DNA of 64,000 nucleotides, taken from Nocardiopsis sp. FR4 (lineage in GTDB: Bacteria; Actinomycetota; Actinomycetes; Streptosporangiales; Streptosporangiaceae). Shown one piece after another: positions 1 to 8,756 of the stretch; positions within the stretch are counted from its first letter, which is position 1; each line of letters begins with the position of its first letter. The notes under the pieces were generated by a model. The model made no database searches, was not told the DNA's origin, and was given only the letters and a program-made list of their open reading frames with translations. The stretch covers positions 62,001 to 126,000 of the forward strand of contig NZ_VWVV01000017.1 in NCBI RefSeq assembly GCF_009830945.1, read 5' to 3'. The position numbers were made by a program, and so were the translations under genes.

Positions 1-1264
1 CGGCTCCAGCAACCCCTGGACCCTGAGGAAGTCCGCCCGGGCCGCCGAGATCGCCGAACACAACCGGATGCCGCTGATCAGCCTGGTGGAGTCCGGTGGG
101 GCCGACCTGCCCACCCAGAAGGAGATCTTCGTTCCCGGAGGGCGCACCTTCCGCGACCTGACCCGCCTGTCCGCCGCCGGGATCCCCACCGTCGCGCTGG
201 TCTTCGGCAACTCCACCGCCGGAGGCGCCTACATCCCCGGCATGAGCGACCACGTGGTCATGGTCCGCGGCCGCTCCAAGGTGTTCCTGGGCGGCCCGCC
301 GCTGGTCCGGGCGGCCACCGGGGAGGAGAGCGACGACGAGTCGCTGGGCGGGGCGCGGATGCACGCCGAGGTCAGCGGCCTGGCCGACCACCTGGCCGAG
401 GACGAGCGCGACGCCCTGCGCATCGGCAGGAGGATCGTGGCCCGCCTCCGGCACCGCAAGGCCGGACCGGTGTCCCGGGGGCCCGCCGCCGAACCCCTGT
501 ACCCGGCCGAGGACCTGCTCGGCGTCATGCCGCCCGACCTCAGGGCGCCCGTGGACCCCCGCGAGATCATCGCCCGGCTCGTGGACGGCTCGGAGTTCGA
601 CGAGTTCAAACCCGCCTACGGCGGCGGCCTGGTCACCGGCTGGGCGGACCTGCACGGCTACCCCGTCGGGGTGCTGGCCAACGCCAACGGCGTGCTCTTC
701 AGCGCCGAGGCGCAGAAGGCCGCCCAGTTCGTCCAGCTCGCCAACCGCGCCGACACCCCGCTCGTCTTCCTGCACAACACCACCGGGTACATGGTCGGCC
801 GCGAGTACGAGCGGGGCGGCATCATCAAGCACGGATCGATGATGATCAACGCCGTCTCCAACAGCACCGTGCCCCACCTGTCGGTCCTCGTCGGCGCCTC
901 CTACGGCGCGGGCCACTACGGGATGTGCGGCCGGGCCTACGACCCCCGCTTCCTGTTCGCCTGGCCCAGTGCCCGCTCCGCGGTCATGGGCCCCCGCCAG
1001 CTGGCCGAGGTCCTGTCCACCGTCTCCCGCCAGGCCGCCGAACGCCGGGGCCAACCCTACGACGAGGAGGGCGACGCCGCGCTGCGGGAGATGGTCGAGA
1101 ACCAGATCGAGGCCGAGTCGCTACCGCTGTTCCTGTCCGGACGGGTCTACGACGACGGCGTCCTCGACCCCCGCGACACCCGCACCGTCCTGGGCCTGTG
1201 CCTGTCCTTCGTCCACAACGCCCCCGTCCGGGGCACCGACCGCTTCGGCGTCTTCCGGATGTGA
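1..1264 (+). CDS. Acyl-CoA carboxylase beta (carboxyltransferase) subunit, 5'-truncated, methylcrotonyl-CoA carboxylase-like
   Basis: Carboxyltransferase subunit of a biotin-dependent acyl-CoA carboxylase; it moves CO2 from carboxybiotin on the alpha subunit to an acyl-CoA. The frame is already open at base 2, so the N-terminal part (probably over 100 residues) lies outside the window. Visible motifs are [26 protein letters not shown] (oxyanion-hole glycines of the first crotonase-like half), HNTTGYMVG, and [16 protein letters not shown] of the second half. The [11 protein letters not shown] stretch is of the kind found in methylcrotonyl- and geranyl-CoA carboxylases rather than propionyl-CoA carboxylases. 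The biotin-bearing alpha gene starts 17 nt after the stop and an acyl-CoA dehydrogenase follows, so a branched-chain acyl-CoA (leucine-type) pathway is the best guess. Substrate is inferred, not seen. Confidence 0.9.
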   Translation, partial: GSSNPWTLRKSARAAEIAEHNRMPLISLVESGGADLPTQKEIFVPGGRTFRDLTRLSAAGIPTVALVFGNSTAGGAYIPGMSDHVVMVRGRSKVFLGGPPLVRAATGEESDDESLGGARMHAEVSGLADHLAEDERDALRIGRRIVARLRHRKAGPVSRGPAAEPLYPAEDLLGVMPPDLRAPVDPREIIARLVDGSEFDEFKPAYGGGLVTGWADLHGYPVGVLANANGVLFSAEAQKAAQFVQLANRADTPLVFLHNTTGYMVGREYERGGIIKHGSMMINAVSNSTVPHLSVLVGASYGAGHYGMCGRAYDPRFLFAWPSARSAVMGPRQLAEVLSTVSRQAAERRGQPYDEEGDAALREMVENQIEAESLPLFLSGRVYDDGVLDPRDTRTVLGLCLSFVHNAPVRGTDRFGVFRM

Positions 1265-1281
1265 GGAAGGAACCCCGCGCC

Positions 1282-3348
1282 ATGCCCTCCGCCGCCCCCC
1301 GTCCGGCCGTCCCCGCGCGTCCCGTCACCCGCCTGCTGGTCGCCAACCGCGGCGAGATCGCCCGCCGCGTCCTACGCACCTGCCGCGACCTGGGCATCGC
1401 CACCGTCGCCGTCCACGCGCCAGGTGAGGAGACGGCCGCGCACGCGGCCGAGGCCGACACCGCCGTGGCCCTGCCCGCACCCGAGGGCCGCGGCCCGGTG
1501 GAGGCCTACCTCGACCCGCTGGCCGTCGTCGACGCCGCCGTGGCCGCCGGCGCCGACGCCGTCCACCCCGGCTACGGCTTCCTGTCCGAGAACCCCGACC
1601 TGGCCCGCGCCGTCACCGCCGCCGGACTCACCTGGATCGGCCCCTCCGCCGACGCCATCGCGGCCATGGGCGCCAAGACCCGGGCCAAGGAGATCGCCCG
1701 CGCCGCCGGAGTCCCCGTCGCCGACGCCCTCGACCCCCGCGACGTGCGCGCCGAACACCTGCCCGTCCTGGTCAAGGCCGTCTCCGGCGGCGGCGGACGC
1801 GGCATGCGCGTGGTCACCGGCCTCGCCGACCTGGCCGCCGGGGTCGACTCCGCCCGCGCCGAGGCCGCCGCGGCCTTCGGCGACCCGGCCGTGTTCTGCG
1901 AGCCCTACGTGCGCGACGGCCGCCACGTCGAGGTTCAGGTACTGGCCGACGCCCACGGCACCGTCTGGGCCCTGGGCGAACGCGACTGCTCGGTCCAGCG
2001 CCGCCACCAGAAGGTCGTCGAGGAGACCCCCGCCCCAGGCCTGCCCGAGCACCTGCGCCGGAGCCTGCACGAGGCCGCCCGACGCCTGGCCCGCGCCATC
2101 GGCTACACCGGAGCCGGAACGGCCGAGTTCCTCGTGCCCGTCTCCGGGGAGGGCTTCGGCGCCCCCGTCTTCCTGGAGATGAACACCCGGCTCCAGGTCG
2201 AGCACCCCGTCACCGAGTGCGTCACCGGCCTGGACCTGGTCGAGTGGCAGATCCGGATCGCCGAGGGCGCGGCCCTGCCCCCCGGCGGACCGCCCGCCCC
2301 GCGTGGCCACGCCGTGGAGGCCCGCCTGTACGCGGAGGACCCCGGCGACGACTGGCGGCCCCGCACCGGCCGCCTGCACACCTTCGAGGTCCCCGCCGCC
2401 ACCGCCCGCTTCACCCCCCTGACCGCGCCCGGCGTGCGCCTGGACGGCGGCGTCGAGGCGGGCGGGACCGTCGGCGCCGACTTCGACCCCCTGCTCGCCA
2501 AGGTCGTCGCCCTGGGCCGCGACCGCCCCGACGCGCTGCGCCGCCTGTCCGCCGCCCTGGCCGGAGCCCGGATCCACGGCGTGGGCACCAACCGCGACCT
2601 GCTCGTGCGGGTCCTGCGCGACCCCGCGTTCACAGCGGCCGAAGAGCAGCCCGGCCGCCTGCACACCGGCCACCTGGCCCCCGCCCGCCTCGCCGACCTC
2701 GCCCGGCCCCTGGCCGACGACGCCACCCGGCGCCTGTCCGCGCTGGCCGCCTCCCTGGCCGCCGCCGAGGCCGCACGCGCCGGTTCCCCCGTCCCCGCGG
2801 GGATCCCCGCCAACTGGCGCAACCTCGCCTCGGGGCCTCAGGTGCGCCGCCACACGGTCGCCGGGACGGCCCGGCCCGGGGAGGACGCCGAGCAGAGCAC
2901 GACCACCACCGCCTACCGGACCAGCCGGGGCCGCCACCTGCCCGAACAGGAGGGGGTCCGGGTCCTGTCGGCCGCGCCCGACCTCGTGGTCCTGGAGGCC
3001 GACGGCCTGCGCCACGCCTTCCGCGTCCACCGGGGCGGCGCCGACGTCCACGTCGACTCCCCCCTGGGCGCGGTCACCCTCACCCCGCTGGACCCGCTCC
3101 CCGAACCCCGGGCCGAGGCCGACCCCGGCGCGCTGCCCGCGCCCATGCCGGGGACCGTCACCTCCGTGGACGTGTCCGTGGGCGAACACGTCGCCCCCGG
3201 CCAGACCCTGCTGCGCCTGGAGGCCATGAAGATGGAGCACCGCGTCACCGCGCCCGCCGCCGGTGCCGTCCGGGAGATCCCGGTCGCGGCGGGCCAGAGG
3301 GTGCCCGCCGGGGCGCCCCTCGCCGTCCTCGACTACGAAGGGGCCTGA
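1282..3348 (+). CDS. Acyl-CoA carboxylase alpha subunit (biotin carboxylase + BCCP)
   Basis: ATP-dependent carboxylation of biotin, followed by presentation of carboxybiotin to the beta subunit encoded just upstream. The 688-residue protein has an N-terminal biotin-carboxylase domain (LLVANRGEIARRV near residue 18, HPGYGFLSEN, ATP-grasp loop SGGGGRGMRV, EMNTRLQVEHPVTE) and a C-terminal biotinyl domain with EAMKMEH, Lys650 being the expected biotinylated residue. The middle region between the two is not recognised in detail. Start ATG 1282 was chosen because GAGGAAGGA lies 10 nt upstream; the frame stays open further upstream, but that stretch overlaps the beta gene and reads as shadow sequence. 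Two nt separate its stop from the dehydrogenase gene, so the three genes form one transcript. Confidence 0.95.
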   Translation: MPSAAPRPAVPARPVTRLLVANRGEIARRVLRTCRDLGIATVAVHAPGEETAAHAAEADTAVALPAPEGRGPVEAYLDPLAVVDAAVAAGADAVHPGYGFLSENPDLARAVTAAGLTWIGPSADAIAAMGAKTRAKEIARAAGVPVADALDPRDVRAEHLPVLVKAVSGGGGRGMRVVTGLADLAAGVDSARAEAAAAFGDPAVFCEPYVRDGRHVEVQVLADAHGTVWALGERDCSVQRRHQKVVEETPAPGLPEHLRRSLHEAARRLARAIGYTGAGTAEFLVPVSGEGFGAPVFLEMNTRLQVEHPVTECVTGLDLVEWQIRIAEGAALPPGGPPAPRGHAVEARLYAEDPGDDWRPRTGRLHTFEVPAATARFTPLTAPGVRLDGGVEAGGTVGADFDPLLAKVVALGRDRPDALRRLSAALAGARIHGVGTNRDLLVRVLRDPAFTAAEEQPGRLHTGHLAPARLADLARPLADDATRRLSALAASLAAAEAARAGSPVPAGIPANWRNLASGPQVRRHTVAGTARPGEDAEQSTTTTAYRTSRGRHLPEQEGVRVLSAAPDLVVLEADGLRHAFRVHRGGADVHVDSPLGAVTLTPLDPLPEPRAEADPGALPAPMPGTVTSVDVSVGEHVAPGQTLLRLEAMKMEHRVTAPAAGAVREIPVAAGQRVPAGAPLAVLDYEGA

Positions 3349-3350
3349 CC

Positions 3351-4523
3351 GTGACCGGTGCCATGACCTTCAACGAACCCCCCGAACGCCGCGAACTGCG
3401 CGCCGCCGTGTCCGCGTTCGCCGCCGGATACGGCTCGGAGTACTACCGCGCCAGGGCCCGGGAGGGCGCCTACCTCACCGACCTGTGGCGCGAGGCCGGA
3501 AAGCTCGGCTACCTGGGCGTCAACCTCCCCGAGGAGTACGGCGGCGGAGGCGGCGGCATCGGCGACCTGGCCGCCGTCCTGGAGGAGTTCGGCGCCGCCG
3601 GGTGCCCCACCCTGATGATGGTGGTCTCCCCGGCCATCTGCGGCACCGTCCTGGCCCGCTTCGGCACCCCCGCCCAGCGGCACCGCTGGCTGCCCGGACT
3701 GGCCACCGGCGAGACCATCATGGCCTTCGCCATCACCGAGCCCGACGCCGGGTCCAACTCCCACCGCATCACCACCACCGCACGCCGCGACGGCGACGGC
3801 TGGGTGCTCAACGGCCGCAAGACCTACATCTCCGGCGTGGACGTCGCCGACGCCGTCCTCGTCGTCGGCCGGATCCGGGACGAGGGCACCGGGCGCCTGT
3901 CCGCGGCCCTGTTCGCCGTCCCCACCGACACCCCCGGGTTCGAGGCCCGTCAGATCGAGATGGACCTGGTCAGCCCCGACCACCAGTTCCAGTTGTTCCT
4001 GGACGACGTGCGCCTGCCCGGCGACGCCCTGGTCGGCGACCCCGAGGCCGGGCTCCTGCAACTCTTCGCCGGGCTCAACCCCGAACGCATCATGGCCGCC
4101 TCCCTGGCCTCCGGCAGCGCCCGCCACGCCCTGGACCGGGCCGTCGCCTACGCCCGGGAGCGCAGGGTCTGGCGCGACACCCCCATCGGCGCCCACCAGG
4201 GCCTGGCCCACCCGCTGGCCCAGGTCAAGATCGAACTCGAACAGGCCCGTCTGATGACCCAGCACGCCGCGCTCCGCTACGATTCCGGCGACGACGCGGG
4301 GGCCGGGGAGGCGGCCAACATGGCCAAGTACGCCGCCGCCGAGGCGTGCGTGCGCGCGGTCGACCAGGCCGTGCAGACTCTGGGGGGCAACGGTCTGGCC
4401 AGCGAGTACGGGCTGGGTTCGGCGATCGCCGCCGCCCGCCTGGCGCGCATCGCCCCGGTGAGCCGGGAGATGGTGCTCAACTACGTGGCCCAGCAGTCCC
4501 TCGGCCTGCCCAAGTCGTACTGA
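3351..4523 (+). CDS. Acyl-CoA dehydrogenase, isovaleryl-CoA dehydrogenase-like
   Basis: FAD-dependent alpha,beta-dehydrogenation of an acyl-CoA. The 390-residue protein shows GYLGVNLPEEYGG, the FAD/substrate motif AFAITEPDAGSNSH (about 126-138) and the C-terminal QTLGGNGLASEYG. At the usual catalytic position of short- and medium-chain enzymes (IYEGTSQ) it has IAPVSREM, without Glu. Instead Glu245 in AGLNPERIMAA aligns with the catalytic Glu of isovaleryl-CoA and long-chain dehydrogenases. That fits an isovaleryl-type enzyme feeding the neighbouring methylcrotonyl-type carboxylase. GTG 3351 is preferred (AAGGGG about 7 nt upstream); ATG 3363 is the alternative. It could also act on a terpenoid acyl-CoA. 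Confidence 0.92.
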   Translation: MTGAMTFNEPPERRELRAAVSAFAAGYGSEYYRARAREGAYLTDLWREAGKLGYLGVNLPEEYGGGGGGIGDLAAVLEEFGAAGCPTLMMVVSPAICGTVLARFGTPAQRHRWLPGLATGETIMAFAITEPDAGSNSHRITTTARRDGDGWVLNGRKTYISGVDVADAVLVVGRIRDEGTGRLSAALFAVPTDTPGFEARQIEMDLVSPDHQFQLFLDDVRLPGDALVGDPEAGLLQLFAGLNPERIMAASLASGSARHALDRAVAYARERRVWRDTPIGAHQGLAHPLAQVKIELEQARLMTQHAALRYDSGDDAGAGEAANMAKYAAAEACVRAVDQAVQTLGGNGLASEYGLGSAIAAARLARIAPVSREMVLNYVAQQSLGLPKSY

Positions 4524-4575
4524 GCACACGGGAGGGCCGCGCCGGGGCCGCGGCGGAGCGGTGGGGGAGGACGAG

Positions 4576-5190
4576 GTGGACACCGAGGCGTGCCGGGAAC
4601 CGCGCCAGGAGCGCAGCCGGGCGACCCGGGCCCGACTGCTGGAGGCCGCGGTCGCCTGCCTGGCCGAGGGCGGCACGGCCGGAGCCAGCGTGGGCGCGGT
4701 CGCCCGCCGGGCCGGGGTGTCCCGGGGTGCGGCCCAGCACCACTTCCCCACCCGCGAGGACCTGTTCCTGGCCGCGCTGGGGCACATGCTCGACAGCCGC
4801 GGCGCCGAGCTGCGGCGCGGCGCCGCAGCCGTCCCCGAGGGGCCGGGCCGCACCGAGGCGGTCGTGCAGATGGTGGTGGACGCCTTCACCGGCACCGACT
4901 TCCGGGCCGCCCTGCAACTGTGGTCGGCCGCCGCCAGCGACCCGGTCCTGCGCGAGCGGATCATCCCCATGGAGGAGCGGATGGGCCGGGAGATCCACCG
5001 GGCCGCCGTGGAGCTGCTGGGCGTGGACGAGTCGGTGCCCGGGGTCCGCGAGACCGTCCAGGCCACCCTCGACCTGGCGCGCGGCCTGGGACTGGCCAAC
5101 CTGCTCACCGACGACGGGCCCCGCAGGCGCCGGATCGTGCGCCAGTGGGCGCGCACCCTCGATGAGCAGCTGCGGGAGCGCACCGGCTGA
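4576..5190 (+). CDS. TetR-family transcriptional regulator
   Basis: Probable ligand-responsive repressor of 204 residues. The N-terminal helix-turn-helix is clear: RATRARLLEAAVACLAEGG followed by AGVSRGAAQHHFPTRE, where the HHFPTRE end is the standard TetR recognition-helix boundary. The C-terminal helical ligand domain is not diagnostic. GTG 4576 was chosen because GGGGGAGG lies 5 nt before it; GTG 4561 would add five residues and has no ribosome site. It is transcribed in the same direction, 52 nt after the dehydrogenase stop, so it probably controls the carboxylase-dehydrogenase operon in answer to an acyl-CoA; this is inference from position. No operator palindrome was recognised nearby. 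Confidence 0.9.
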   Translation: MDTEACREPRQERSRATRARLLEAAVACLAEGGTAGASVGAVARRAGVSRGAAQHHFPTREDLFLAALGHMLDSRGAELRRGAAAVPEGPGRTEAVVQMVVDAFTGTDFRAALQLWSAAASDPVLRERIIPMEERMGREIHRAAVELLGVDESVPGVRETVQATLDLARGLGLANLLTDDGPRRRRIVRQWARTLDEQLRERTG

Positions 5191-5271
5191 ACCGGCCGCG
5201 TAGGCGGGGACCGGGACCCCTATCATCGGAAAAAAATCGGACGGCGGAGCCAGGAACGGGGCGGTGCGGCG

Positions 5272-5829
5272 GTGGATGCGCGAGCGGGCAGGGACATCCC
5301 GGGCCTGGCCCGGCGGGCGCTGGACGCCTTCGCTGAGAGCGCCTCGCGCCGCAGGGACCGCGACGCCCTGATGGACGAGGCCTTCGCCGCCCTCTTCGAG
5401 CTGTACCGGGCCACCTCCCCAGCCGAGCGCCGCTCCCCCGCCGGGCGAGACTTCAGCGCCACCCTGGCCGAACTCCTGGGCGGCGGCAACAACCCCGACC
5501 GGCTCAGCCTGTACGTCATCCGGGGCCAGACCGCGGCCGAGAACGGCCACCACGAGGGGTACCGGCCCGCCTGCTGGCGGCGGTCCATGCTGGAGCTGCT
5601 CGGCACGGAGTTCGTGCCCTGGGAGCGGGTCCTGCGCCCGGGCGACCTGGAGGCCATCGAACGCACCGACGCCGCCCTGACCGAGGTAGCGGCCGGGGCG
5701 GTCGGCGGCGGGGAGGTGCCCGACTGGGTCCCGGAGTCGCACTGGTGGTGGTGGGAACCGGCCCGCCAGCGCGGCGAGGAGGTTCCCGAGTTCGACGACA
5801 GCGGCACCCTGGACGCGGTCGCGGACTGA
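5272..5829 (+). CDS. Hypothetical protein, no recognised domain
   Basis: I do not recognise this 185-residue protein. It has no signal peptide and no membrane segment. The sequence is acidic and mostly helical in appearance; near the C-terminus there is an unusual tryptophan run (ESHWWWWEPARQ), with further acidic residues to the end (EFDDSGTLDAVAD). Codon use is normal for the window, with strong third-position G/C, which supports real coding. GTG 5272 is the only convenient start; the ribosome site is weak (AGGAACGGGG about 10-20 nt upstream). A TATCAT hexamer at 5221-5226 may be its -10 element. It stands alone between the TetR gene and the convergent beta-glucosidase. Confidence 0.6.
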   Translation: MDARAGRDIPGLARRALDAFAESASRRRDRDALMDEAFAALFELYRATSPAERRSPAGRDFSATLAELLGGGNNPDRLSLYVIRGQTAAENGHHEGYRPACWRRSMLELLGTEFVPWERVLRPGDLEAIERTDAALTEVAAGAVGGGEVPDWVPESHWWWWEPARQRGEEVPEFDDSGTLDAVAD

Positions 5830-5836
5830 CCCGACC

Positions 5837-5941
5837 TCACGGGGAGCGCACGGCCCGGATCCCGGAGCGGTCGAGCACCAGGTGGTCCTCACCCGGCCCC
5901 CGGGTCTGCACCGCCTCCGCCAGGTGCACCGAGAACGCGGC
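5837..5941 (-). pseudogene. Short coding-like remnant directly after the beta-glucosidase stop
   Basis: After the TGA of the leftward beta-glucosidase gene (5942-5944) the same frame stays open for 34 codons to a second TGA at 5837-5839. The readthrough peptide includes VHLAEAVQTRGPGEDHLVL and DRSGIRAVRSP, and its codons end mostly in G or C like real genes. The beta-glucosidase already ends where GH1 enzymes normally end (PKDSFAWYRDLVAARR), so this is not a missing piece of it. It looks like the tail of another deleted gene, but I cannot name the family. Confidence 0.3.
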
Positions 5942-7273
5942 TCAGCGCCGGGCGGCGACGAGGTCCCGGTACCACGCGAAGGAGTCCTTGGGCGTGCGCG
6001 CCTGGGTGGCGTGGTCCACGTGCACCAGGCCGAACCGCTGGTGGTAGCCCTCGGCCCACTCGAAGTTGTCGGTGAGCGTCCACACGAAGTACCCGCGCAC
6101 GTCGGCGCCGCGCCGCCGGGCGGCCTCCACCGCGCCCACGTGCCCCTCCAGGTAGGCGATCCGGTCGCGGTCCCGGACCCGGCCGTCGGAGGAGACGGCA
6201 TCGGGGTAGGAGCAGCCGTTCTCGGTGACGTACAGCGGCGGCAGCGCCGAGCCGTAGCGCTCACCCAGCAGGAGAATCATCCGCTCCAGCCCCTCGGGTA
6301 CCACCGGCCAACCGAAGCCCGTCACCGGAACCCCGGGGATCTCGCCGAACCCGAACGGTAGGCCCGCCCCCGGCTCCGTTGCGGTGACCCGGGTGGGGTT
6401 GTAGTAGTTCACGCCGATCCCGTCGGCGCTGCCCGCGATCAGATCCAGGTCCCCCGCGCGCACCCCGGGCACCGCGTCCGCGCCCAGGGCCGACACGTCC
6501 GGGTAGGCGCCCGTCAGCACGGGGTCGGTGAACAGCCGGTTGTGCAGGGTGTCGTAGGCCCGCGCGGCCTCCTCGTCGGGTCCGCCGCCGGCGCCCGACC
6601 CGCCCGCGGGCTCGACGGGGGAGTAGTTGTTGGTCAGCACCGCCTCCAGGCCGCGCGAGCGCAGCTCGGCGGCGGCCAGGCCGTGCGCGAGCAGCAGGTG
6701 GTGGGCCACCTCCAGCACTCCTGGCACCTCCAGGGTGCGGCCGGGGGCGTGCACGCCGAGCGCGTGCCCGTAGGTGGCGTGCACCAGGGGTTCGTTGAGG
6801 GTGATCCAGCGCCCCACCCGGTCGCCCAGACGGTCGGCGGCCTTCGCCGCGTAGGAGGCGAACGCGTGCGCCGTCGCGCGCTCACTCCAGCCGCCCCCCT
6901 CCTCCAGGGCCTGGGGCAGGTCCCAGTGGAACAGGGTGGGCAGAGGAGTGATTTCCCGGGCGAGCAGGGCGTCCACCAGCCGGTCGTAGAAGTCCAACCC
7001 GGCCGGGTTCACCGCGCCGTCGCCGGTCGGGACCACGCGCGGCCAGGCGATCGAGAACCGGTAGGCGTTCACCCCGAGCCGCTCCAGCAACTCCACGTCC
7101 TCCTCCCAGCGGTGGTAGTGGTCGCAGGCCACGGCGGGGCTGTGCCCGTCGCGGACCGCGCCCGGGCGCGCGGAGAAGACGTCCCAGACCGAGGGGGCGC
7201 GGCCGTCCTCGGCCAGGGCTCCCTCCACCTGGAAGGCGGCCGATGCCACCCCCCACAGGAACGGTGTCGACAC
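5942..7273 (-). CDS. GH1 family beta-glucosidase
   Basis: Retaining beta-glycosidase of family GH1, 443 residues, the usual length. Motifs run in order: FLWGVASAAFQVEG at the N-terminus, DHYHRWEEDV, RFSIAWPRV, FHWDLPQALEE, acid/base Glu161 in ITLNEP, NYYNPTRV, nucleophile Glu351 in YVTENG, and FEWAEGYHQRFGLVHVD near the end. There is no signal peptide, so it acts in the cytoplasm on imported beta-glucosides such as cellobiose. The start is GTG 7273 with AGG about 9 nt upstream. It lies 30 nt downstream of an MFS transporter gene on the same strand, so import and hydrolysis are probably co-transcribed. Substrate is inferred. Confidence 0.95.
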   Translation of the reverse strand: MSTPFLWGVASAAFQVEGALAEDGRAPSVWDVFSARPGAVRDGHSPAVACDHYHRWEEDVELLERLGVNAYRFSIAWPRVVPTGDGAVNPAGLDFYDRLVDALLAREITPLPTLFHWDLPQALEEGGGWSERATAHAFASYAAKAADRLGDRVGRWITLNEPLVHATYGHALGVHAPGRTLEVPGVLEVAHHLLLAHGLAAAELRSRGLEAVLTNNYSPVEPAGGSGAGGGPDEEAARAYDTLHNRLFTDPVLTGAYPDVSALGADAVPGVRAGDLDLIAGSADGIGVNYYNPTRVTATEPGAGLPFGFGEIPGVPVTGFGWPVVPEGLERMILLLGERYGSALPPLYVTENGCSYPDAVSSDGRVRDRDRIAYLEGHVGAVEAARRRGADVRGYFVWTLTDNFEWAEGYHQRFGLVHVDHATQARTPKDSFAWYRDLVAARR

Positions 7274-7303
7274 GGGGAGTACCTGCCTTTCGTCGGAAGG
7301 GGT

Positions 7304-8602
7304 TCACGCCACCCCCCGGATCCGCCACACGAGGGCGGCGCCGAGCAGGGTGAGCAGTCCGCACACGGTGTACAGCACCGGGTATCCGCCCAGGTACACC
7401 ACGATCGGTCCGGCCAGCGCGGGGGCGATCACCTGGGGCCCGGCGCTGGCGATGTTGACGATCCCCAGGTCCTTGGCCCGTCCCCGGGCGCTCGGCAGCA
7501 CCTGGGTGACCAGGGCGTTGTCCACCGCCAGGAAGACGCCGAAGCCGATTCCCAGCACCACCGCGCACACCAGGCTCATCGTCCACGTGGGGAAGGCGGC
7601 GAGCAGGAACGCGGGCACGGCCGCCACCACGCCTGACAGGCAGACCATGCCCCTGCGGCGGCCGAGGCGGTCCGAGACCAGCCCGGCGAGCACGGTCGTG
7701 GCCACCACGGCCCCCGTGTAGACCACGATCAGCACCAGCAGGCCGTCCGCGGCCGATGAGCCGGGGAAGAGTTCCTCGTAGCCCACGCCGTCGGCCAGGA
7801 AGTACAGCAGGTACAGGGTGAACATGGCGTTGCCCGTCTGCATGAGGAAACGGGTCAGCCACGCCCAGCCGAAGTCGGGGTGGCGGCGCGGGGACACCCA
7901 CATCCCGCGCGCCAGCCCCCGCCAGGGCGGACGCGCCTCGCGCGGCAGCGGCGGGTCCGGGGCCAGCAGTGCGAACGGCAGCGCGCACAGCAGGGTGAGC
8001 ACCCCGAGCAGGGTGTATCCGGGGGAGATCCCGGTGGCCACCACGGTCACCAGCAGCACCGCCACCACCACGCCCGCCGACTGCGGGATACCGATCCACC
8101 CCGAGACCACGCCGCGCTGTCGGACCGGAACGCGGTCGGGCACGGCGGCGAGCAGTGTCGCGTTCAGGCAGGACAGGGCGGCCTGGACGAAGCACCACCC
8201 CAGCAGCACGCCCGGAACGCCGTCCTGCCGACCCAGGACCACCAGGCCCAGGCCGCCGAGGAGGGCCCCGGCCAGGATCCAGGGGCGGCGGCGGCCGAAC
8301 CGGCCGGTGGTGCGGTCCGACAGCGCCCCGGCCAGCGGGGTGCCCAGGGTGGAGCAGGCCGCGCCCGCGCCGGTCACCCAGGCCAGGGCGGTCTCCTTGG
8401 TGCCGGGGGCGAGCAGGCCGACCTGTTCGGGCAGCAGGACCTGCAGGGGGCCGAAGAAGGCCATCCACATGCCCAGGTTGGCCAGGCTGATTCCGGCCAC
8501 CCACAGGCCGTGGACGGGACGGGTGGGTTCGGCGAGCGCGGCGTCGGGGGCGGGGGAGCGCGGTGCGGATGAGGGGGAGTGCGGTGCGGGGGGTGTGCGC
8601 AC
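7304..8602 (-). CDS. MFS transporter, probably sugar/glycoside uptake
   Basis: Major facilitator transporter of 432 residues with about 12 membrane segments. The loop between segments 2 and 3 carries LAGALSDRTTGRFGRRRPW, a form of the MFS signature common in sucrose/glycoside-type members, and a second copy LVSDRLGRRRGM follows in the second half. The N-terminal 30 residues are Pro/Ala-rich and cytoplasmic. GTG 8602 has GGCAGG 6 nt upstream. It is the first gene of the leftward unit with the GH1 beta-glucosidase, and an imperfect palindrome (8613-8639) covers its leader region. A role in importing beta-glucosides is inferred from this pairing; sugar or drug export is not excluded. Confidence 0.85.
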   Translation of the reverse strand: MRTPPAPHSPSSAPRSPAPDAALAEPTRPVHGLWVAGISLANLGMWMAFFGPLQVLLPEQVGLLAPGTKETALAWVTGAGAACSTLGTPLAGALSDRTTGRFGRRRPWILAGALLGGLGLVVLGRQDGVPGVLLGWCFVQAALSCLNATLLAAVPDRVPVRQRGVVSGWIGIPQSAGVVVAVLLVTVVATGISPGYTLLGVLTLLCALPFALLAPDPPLPREARPPWRGLARGMWVSPRRHPDFGWAWLTRFLMQTGNAMFTLYLLYFLADGVGYEELFPGSSAADGLLVLIVVYTGAVVATTVLAGLVSDRLGRRRGMVCLSGVVAAVPAFLLAAFPTWTMSLVCAVVLGIGFGVFLAVDNALVTQVLPSARGRAKDLGIVNIASAGPQVIAPALAGPIVVYLGGYPVLYTVCGLLTLLGAALVWRIRGVA

Positions 8603-8612
8603 GTGCGGCCTG

Positions 8613-8639
8613 CCTAACGTGAATTTCCCTCATGTTAGG
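8613..8639. promoter_or_regulatory. Inverted repeat upstream of the MFS/beta-glucosidase unit
   Basis: CCTAACGTGA (8613-8622) and TCATGTTAGG (8630-8639) form a 10-bp inverted repeat with one mismatch and a 7-nt spacer. It ends 11 nt before the GTG start and overlaps the ribosome-site region, so a bound protein would block expression. This is a plausible sugar-responsive operator; the regulator is unknown. Confidence 0.45.
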
Positions 8640-8682
8640 GAGGGCGGACGACCGGGGGAAGGCCTCTTTCCCGGAAAGATCC

Positions 8683-8748
8683 ATTGATCAAGTTTGACTA
8701 GCCTCGCCCCGGGGGCTATTCTCCCTGTATTAGTCAAACTTGATCAAT
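8683..8748. promoter_or_regulatory. Pair of inverted 18-bp operator copies (PadR-type)
   Basis: ATTGATCAAGTTTGACTA (8683-8700) is repeated exactly in reverse orientation as TAGTCAAACTTGATCAAT (8731-8748), with a 30-nt spacer. Each arm contains the smaller palindrome TCAA-NN-TTGA. A third, slightly diverged copy lies just before the ABC exporter gene (8945-8962) and a fourth before the PadR gene (11475-11490). The set therefore looks like the binding sites of the local PadR regulator. Confidence 0.6.
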
Positions 8749-8756
8749 GTGCGAAC

